NCBI GenBank assembly: GCA_018714545.1
Contig: DVNG01000077.1
Location: 1 to 9,875, forward strand
Reading direction: 5' to 3'
Length of the DNA stretch: 9,875 bases
Origin: Limousia pullorum
Lineage (GTDB): Bacteria; Bacillota; Clostridia; Oscillospirales; Acutalibacteraceae
Positions 6,817 to 9,875 of the stretch are shown one piece after another. The translations under genes and the position numbers were made by a program. Below the pieces are notes generated by a model that ran no database searches, was not told the DNA's origin, and saw nothing but the letters and a program-made list of their open reading frames with translations. The number at the start of each line of letters is the position of its first letter. The stretch's first letter is position 1.

Positions 6817-8214
6817 TTGGACGCAGTCATGAATTATGTGAATGATGTGGTTAAGGTAATCAACTCATATCTTTGGGATTACGCCCTTATCTACATCTTG
6901 TGCGGTGCAGGTATTTTCTTTACCTTCAGATTGAAATTTATCCAGGTAAGAAAATTCAAAACAGGTGTTAAGAAGCTTTTCGGAAGCTTTTCACTGAACG
7001 GTAAAAAAGCAGGCAAAGACGGAATGAGCTCTTTCCAGGCACTTACAACCGCTATTGCGGCTCAGGTTGGTACAGGTAACATCGCAGGTGCGGCAACAGC
7101 AATACACGCCGGAGGCCCTGGCGCAATCTTTTGGATGTGGCTCAGCGCATTTTTCGGAATGGCAACAATCTACAGCGAGGCAACACTTGCTCAGAAGTTT
7201 AAGACAACACATTCAGACGGAGAGGTAACAGGCGGCCCTGTTTATTACATAAGAGCTGCTTTCCGTGGAAAATTCGGAAAGTTCCTTGCAGGCTTTTTCT
7301 CAGTAGCAATTATCCTTGCTTTGGGATTTATGGGTAACATGGTTCAGTCAAACTCTATCGGAGCTTCCTTCCAGAATGCTTTCAGTATTCCTCCGATAGC
7401 TGTAGGTATTGCAGTTGCAATTCTTGCCGCTTTGATCTTTATCGGCGGTGCAAAGAGAATTGCATGGATTACTGAAAAGCTTGTTCCTATTATGGCTCTT
7501 TTCTATGTTGTTGGATGCCTTATTATTTTGGGAATGAACTTCTCATACTTGGGAGAGGCTTTCAGACAGATTTTTGTAGGCGCATTCAGCCCTCAAGCTG
7601 TAGGCGGCGGTGCTCTCGGAATTACAATCCAGATGGCAATGAGCAAAGGTGTTGCAAGAGGTCTTTTCTCCAACGAAGCCGGTATGGGTTCTACTCCTCA
7701 TGCTCACGCTCTTGCAAAGGTTGACCATCCTGGTGACCAGGGAATCATCGCTATGCTGGGCGTATTTATCGATACATTCATTGTTCTCACAATGACAGCT
7801 TTGGTAATCATTTCAACAAGCGTTGCAAGCGGCGCATGGATGGAATTTGACGGTGCAGAGCTTGCGCAGGTTGCATTTAACAGCGCATTCGGCAGCTTCG
7901 GAAATATATTCATAGCTATATGTATGCTGTTCTTTGCATTCTCCACCATTATAGGATGGTATTTCTTCGGAGAGCAGAACGTAAAATATCTTTTCGGAAA
8001 GAAAGCTGTAAAGATTTACGGCGCAATAGTTGTTCTCTTTATCGTTCTTGGTTCAACACTTAAGGTTGACTTGGTTTGGAACATGTCCGATATGTTCAAC
8101 GGACTTATGGTTCTTCCTAACATTATCGGTCTTCTTGCTCTCAGCGGCATTGTTGTTAAAATGGCTAAGGACTATGACGCAAAGCACAGACTTCCAAACA
8201 ACGCCAAAAAGTGA
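6817..8214 (+). CDS. Sodium:alanine/glycine symporter, AGCS family
   Basis: This is an integral membrane cotransporter that takes up small neutral amino acids with Na+ (or H+). The upstream glycine riboswitch points to glycine as a physiological substrate. The 465-residue protein shows many hydrophobic segments and the family signatures GTGNIAGAATAIH (from about residue 85), GGPGAIFWMWLSAFFGM and EVTGGPVYYI. ARGLFSNEAGMGSTPHAHA follows in the second half. This is the usual AGCS length. The start is taken as TTG 6817 because AGGAG at 6804-6808 lies eight bases upstream. An in-frame GTG at 6808 would overlap that ribosome site, and ATG 6829 is too far from it. Expression is likely limited by the riboswitch terminator at 6732-6768. 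Glutamine or alanine as main substrate cannot be excluded from sequence. Confidence 0.95.
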   Translation: MDAVMNYVNDVVKVINSYLWDYALIYILCGAGIFFTFRLKFIQVRKFKTGVKKLFGSFSLNGKKAGKDGMSSFQALTTAIAAQVGTGNIAGAATAIHAGGPGAIFWMWLSAFFGMATIYSEATLAQKFKTTHSDGEVTGGPVYYIRAAFRGKFGKFLAGFFSVAIILALGFMGNMVQSNSIGASFQNAFSIPPIAVGIAVAILAALIFIGGAKRIAWITEKLVPIMALFYVVGCLIILGMNFSYLGEAFRQIFVGAFSPQAVGGGALGITIQMAMSKGVARGLFSNEAGMGSTPHAHALAKVDHPGDQGIIAMLGVFIDTFIVLTMTALVIISTSVASGAWMEFDGAELAQVAFNSAFGSFGNIFIAICMLFFAFSTIIGWYFFGEQNVKYLFGKKAVKIYGAIVVLFIVLGSTLKVDLVWNMSDMFNGLMVLPNIIGLLALSGIVVKMAKDYDAKHRLPNNAKK

Positions 8215-8229
8215 TAAAGGTGAAAAATT

Positions 8230-9144
8230 ATGTACATAAACACCCTTAATGCTTATTTGAAAAACAGGTTCGGCAGAAAGATTTATAAGCTTACCTTAGA
8301 CGGCGGAATGACTTGCCCAAACCGTGACGGAAAAGTAGGTTTCGGCGGATGTATATTCTGCGGGGGAAACGGTTCGGGAAGCTTTTGTCCAAGTGTTGAT
8401 TTGAGCATAACAGCTCAGATAGAAGAGGGCAAAAAACTGCTGAAAAATAAGATTAAAGAGGGCGGATACATAGCATATTTTCAGTCGCATACGAATACGT
8501 ATGCGGCTGTGCCTTATTTAAGGAAGATTTTTTACGAAGCGGTGAATCATCCGGATATTGTGGGAATTTCCATCGGTACAAGACCTGATTGTCTGGAAGA
8601 CGATGTTTTAAAGCTTCTGGAAGAACTGGCAAAAATTAAGCCTTTGTGGGTTGAACTGGGACTTCAGACAATAAATGAAAACACTGCAAAGCTTATAAAC
8701 AGATGCTATCCTTTAAAGGTTTACGACGAGGCTGTAAAAAATCTAAAAAGCATAGGCGCAGAAGTGGTCACTCATGTTATACTGGGACTTCCGAGAGAAA
8801 CCGAGGAACAAATGCTGGAAACAGTGGCCTACAGCTCCAAGGTAAGCGACGGAATAAAATTACAGCTTCTGCATGTTTTGAAAGATACAAAGCTTTATGA
8901 GATGTATCAAAAAGAGCCCTTTAAGATTTTTTCAATGGAAGAATATACGGAGCTTTTGTGCCGTTGTATTGAAATAATACCCAAAAACGTTGTTATACAC
9001 AGAATGACCGGTGACGGCGACAAAAGGCTTTTGGTAGAGCCCATGTGGAGCGGAAATAAAAAGGTGGTTTTAAATTACATTAACAAAGTTTTTTCGGAAA
9101 AAGACATTGTACAGGGGAGCAAGGCTGAAGAAAATAATATGTGA
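8230..9144 (+). CDS. Radical SAM protein, YhcC/YtqA-type (TIGR01212 family)
   Basis: This is a cytoplasmic iron-sulfur enzyme of the radical SAM superfamily whose reaction is not established for this family. It has 304 residues. The cluster cysteines are Cys29, Cys41 and Cys44 in the noncanonical spacing C-x11-C-x2-C, within TCPNRDGKVGFGGCIFC. That spacing and the neighbouring TLDGGMTCPNRDG are the family hallmark and differ from the common CxxxCxxC. Other conserved stretches are FQSHTNTYAAV, ISIGTRPDCL, VELGLQTIN and THVILGLPRETEEQM, which form the partial TIM barrel. VIHRMTGDGDKRLLVEP closes the protein. ATG 8230 has AAAGGTG at 8216-8222 upstream. The gene begins 15 nt after the symporter stop with no terminator between, so it should share the glycine-responsive transcript. 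A functional link to glycine is not evident. Confidence 0.92.
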   Translation: MYINTLNAYLKNRFGRKIYKLTLDGGMTCPNRDGKVGFGGCIFCGGNGSGSFCPSVDLSITAQIEEGKKLLKNKIKEGGYIAYFQSHTNTYAAVPYLRKIFYEAVNHPDIVGISIGTRPDCLEDDVLKLLEELAKIKPLWVELGLQTINENTAKLINRCYPLKVYDEAVKNLKSIGAEVVTHVILGLPRETEEQMLETVAYSSKVSDGIKLQLLHVLKDTKLYEMYQKEPFKIFSMEEYTELLCRCIEIIPKNVVIHRMTGDGDKRLLVEPMWSGNKKVVLNYINKVFSEKDIVQGSKAEENNM

Positions 9145-9148
9145 TTTA

Positions 9149-9177
9149 TTGACAATAGTATAAGCTGTTGATATAAT
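9149..9177 (+). promoter_or_regulatory. Perfect-consensus sigma-A promoter for the small membrane protein
   Basis: TTGACA at 9149-9154, a 17-base spacer and TATAAT at 9172-9177 match the vegetative consensus at every position and at optimal spacing. It begins only four bases after the radical SAM gene stops. Initiation near 9184 would leave a leader of about 48 nt. No operator-like palindrome overlaps it, so strong constitutive transcription is the simplest reading. Confidence 0.9.
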
Positions 9178-9231
9178 TATTTTAGATATAAATATCATTT
9201 AACTTAAAAGATATTAAAGGAGAATACCGAT

Positions 9232-9447
9232 ATGAAAAAGTTATTGAGCAAAACAGCGGCTCTTGTTTCATTTTTAACCGCCGTAGTTTTTTCCGGATGT
9301 TTTTCAGCTTTTGCAGACACAAATAACACTGTGGATTACCAAACAGGTCAAAATAATTCACTGGTGGTTATTTGTTCAGTTGTAATAGTAGTTGCGCTGT
9401 TGGCTATAATCGTTACACTTATTTTAAAGCGCAGAAAAAATAAATAA
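9232..9447 (+). CDS. Small exported single-pass membrane protein, function unknown
   Basis: I do not recognise a named family for this 71-residue protein. Residues 1-28 form a signal peptide: KK at 2-3, a hydrophobic core about 9-22, and an AFA site (26-28) for signal peptidase I. Cys23 in FSGC is a poor lipobox, so lipidation is possible but less likely. A short polar stretch, 29-43, contains YQTG at 36-39. It is followed by one transmembrane segment, about 44-65, and the basic tail KRRKNK. This outline, signal peptide then x-x-QTG then hydrophobic segment and basic tail, resembles a sortase substrate with a degenerate LPxTG. AAAGGAG at 9216-9222 lies nine bases before the ATG. A perfect-consensus promoter drives it and a strong terminator closes it, so it is a monocistronic and probably abundant transcript. 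Confidence 0.82.
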   Translation: MKKLLSKTAALVSFLTAVVFSGCFSAFADTNNTVDYQTGQNNSLVVICSVVIVVALLAIIVTLILKRRKNK

Positions 9448-9480
9448 TCAACATTGGAATTATTCTGATGTTAAAAAAGC

Positions 9481-9513
9481 AAGTGCCGCTTCATAAAGAA
9501 ACGGCACTTTTTT
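9481..9513. terminator. Bidirectional intrinsic terminator between converging genes
   Basis: An 8-bp GC-rich stem pairs AAGTGCCG at 9481-9488 with CGGCACTT at 9502-9509. A T-run follows on the plus strand (9508-9513). An A-run at 9473-9478 provides the equivalent T-run on the minus strand. It can therefore end both the small membrane protein transcript and the minus-strand collagen-like gene, whose stop lies 17 bases beyond it. A second imperfect hairpin, AACAT at 9450-9454 with ATGTT at 9468-9472 continued inward by G-U and A-U pairs, lies just upstream. Confidence 0.92.
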
Positions 9514-9530
9514 GATTTATAGGGTATTGC

Positions 9531-9875
9531 TTAGGAATTTTGGCTTTCTTCACAGTTGTCGAGGAAGAAACCGGCGTCACTAAGAGAGTTTATAAGCTCG
9601 TTGAGCTTTGCAATTACTTCGCATACACCGGCACATTCTTTTTTCAGCGGAGCAACACATTTTGCCTGATTGCTTCCGGGAATTGTGAAGTCAAAAACGG
9701 CGGCATCAGGTGTTCCTGAGTTTGTCACGGTTGCAAAGGTTCCGGGCTGTGTTGTGGTTGTGGTTCCGGCAGAAAGTGTGGTACCCGGTGCACCCTGAGG
9801 AATAACAAAATTCAAAATTGCATTTTGCGGAGTTCCTACATTGGTAACGGAAGCCTGAGTTCCGGGAGCACCTGT
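9531..9875 (-). CDS. Collagen-like repeat surface protein, C-terminal end (5' part outside window)
   Basis: The minus-strand frame is open to the right edge, so only the last 114 residues are seen. Two copies of a 23-residue unit, PGTxAxVTNxGTPxxAxxxFxIP, lie at residues 4-26 and 44-66 of the fragment, 40 residues apart and 14/23 identical. Gly-rich stretches GAPGT and a Thr run link them. Such units follow collagen-type Gly-X-Y repeats in large exported proteins of clostridia, including exosporium- and BclA-like ones, so the missing part is expected to contain G-x-T/P repeats. The C-terminal 47 residues hold four cysteines (73, 81, 85, 108) and an amphipathic helix around VIAKLNELINSL, which may trimerise or crosslink the stalk. 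An internal TTG at 9815 could be read as a start, but the frame and repeat continue through it. No LPxTG or membrane anchor is present at this end. Confidence 0.82.
   Translation of the reverse strand, partial: TGAPGTQASVTNVGTPQNAILNFVIPQGAPGTTLSAGTTTTTQPGTFATVTNSGTPDAAVFDFTIPGSNQAKCVAPLKKECAGVCEVIAKLNELINSLSDAGFFLDNCEESQNS
9678..9866 (-). repeat. Two-copy protein-level repeat in the collagen-like gene
   Basis: The units are encoded at 9798-9866 and 9678-9746 (minus strand). They share PGT, VTN, GTP, a Phe and a final IP, with conservative changes elsewhere. The 40-residue period suggests that more units lie outside the window. The DNA copies have diverged, so this is an old duplication rather than recent slippage. 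Confidence 0.8.

Noticed and set aside
7515..7724. Plus-strand 69-codon frame inside the symporter gene
   Set aside because: It is an out-of-frame shadow of conserved symporter sequence with an Arg/Cys/Ser-rich composition and no ribosome site.
9531..9815. Treating the collagen-like gene as a complete 94-residue protein starting at TTG 9815
   Set aside because: The same frame stays open to the window edge and encodes the first half of the repeat unit, so the true start is outside.

Overview
The window looks like ordinary chromosome from a low-to-moderate GC Gram-positive of class Clostridia, perhaps an Oscillospiraceae/Ruminococcaceae-type gut organism. Supporting signs are strong GGAGG-type ribosome binding sites, the DapL route to diaminopimelate, transketolase split into two subunits, a tandem glycine riboswitch, and a collagen-like surface protein with PGTxAxVTNxGTP repeats. 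The taxonomic call is an inference from gene content, not from a marker gene.

Layout. (1) Positions 1-4367 hold a tightly packed plus-strand cluster: the 3' part of carA, then dapF, pyrG and dapL. dapF and pyrG overlap by 8 bp, and pyrG and dapL by 4 bp (GTGA). The cluster mixes pyrimidine nucleotide synthesis (carbamoyl phosphate, CTP) with meso-diaminopimelate/lysine synthesis (LL-DAP aminotransferase and epimerase). Both supply cell-wall and nucleotide precursors. (2) Positions 4368-4612 are an AT-rich spacer. It carries a curious block-swapped inverted repeat and an extended -10 promoter for the next pair. (3) Positions 4613-6378 encode the N- and C-terminal subunits of a split transketolase. 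(4) Positions 6379-6816 are a long regulatory leader: an extended -10 promoter, a tandem glycine riboswitch and an intrinsic terminator. The sequence suggests an OFF switch, because the 5' strand of aptamer 2 can pair with the 5' arm of the terminator when it is not held in the aptamer. (5) Positions 6817-9144 encode an AGCS-type sodium:alanine/glycine symporter with a TTG start, followed 15 nt later by a YhcC/YtqA-type radical SAM protein. The two are probably co-transcribed under glycine control. (6) Positions 9149-9447 hold a promoter with perfect TTGACA-17-TATAAT and a 71-residue exported membrane protein of unknown function. (7) Positions 9481-9513 form a bidirectional terminator. It separates that gene from the 3' end of a minus-strand collagen-like repeat protein that runs off the right edge.

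I see no mobile element, CRISPR array, tRNA, rRNA or phage gene. Most of the window is core metabolism. The parts that reward a second look are the riboswitch expression platform and its divergent first aptamer, the tiny exported protein behind a consensus promoter, the block-swapped repeat upstream of transketolase, and the cut-off collagen-like gene. Nothing here amounts to a clearly new multi-gene system.
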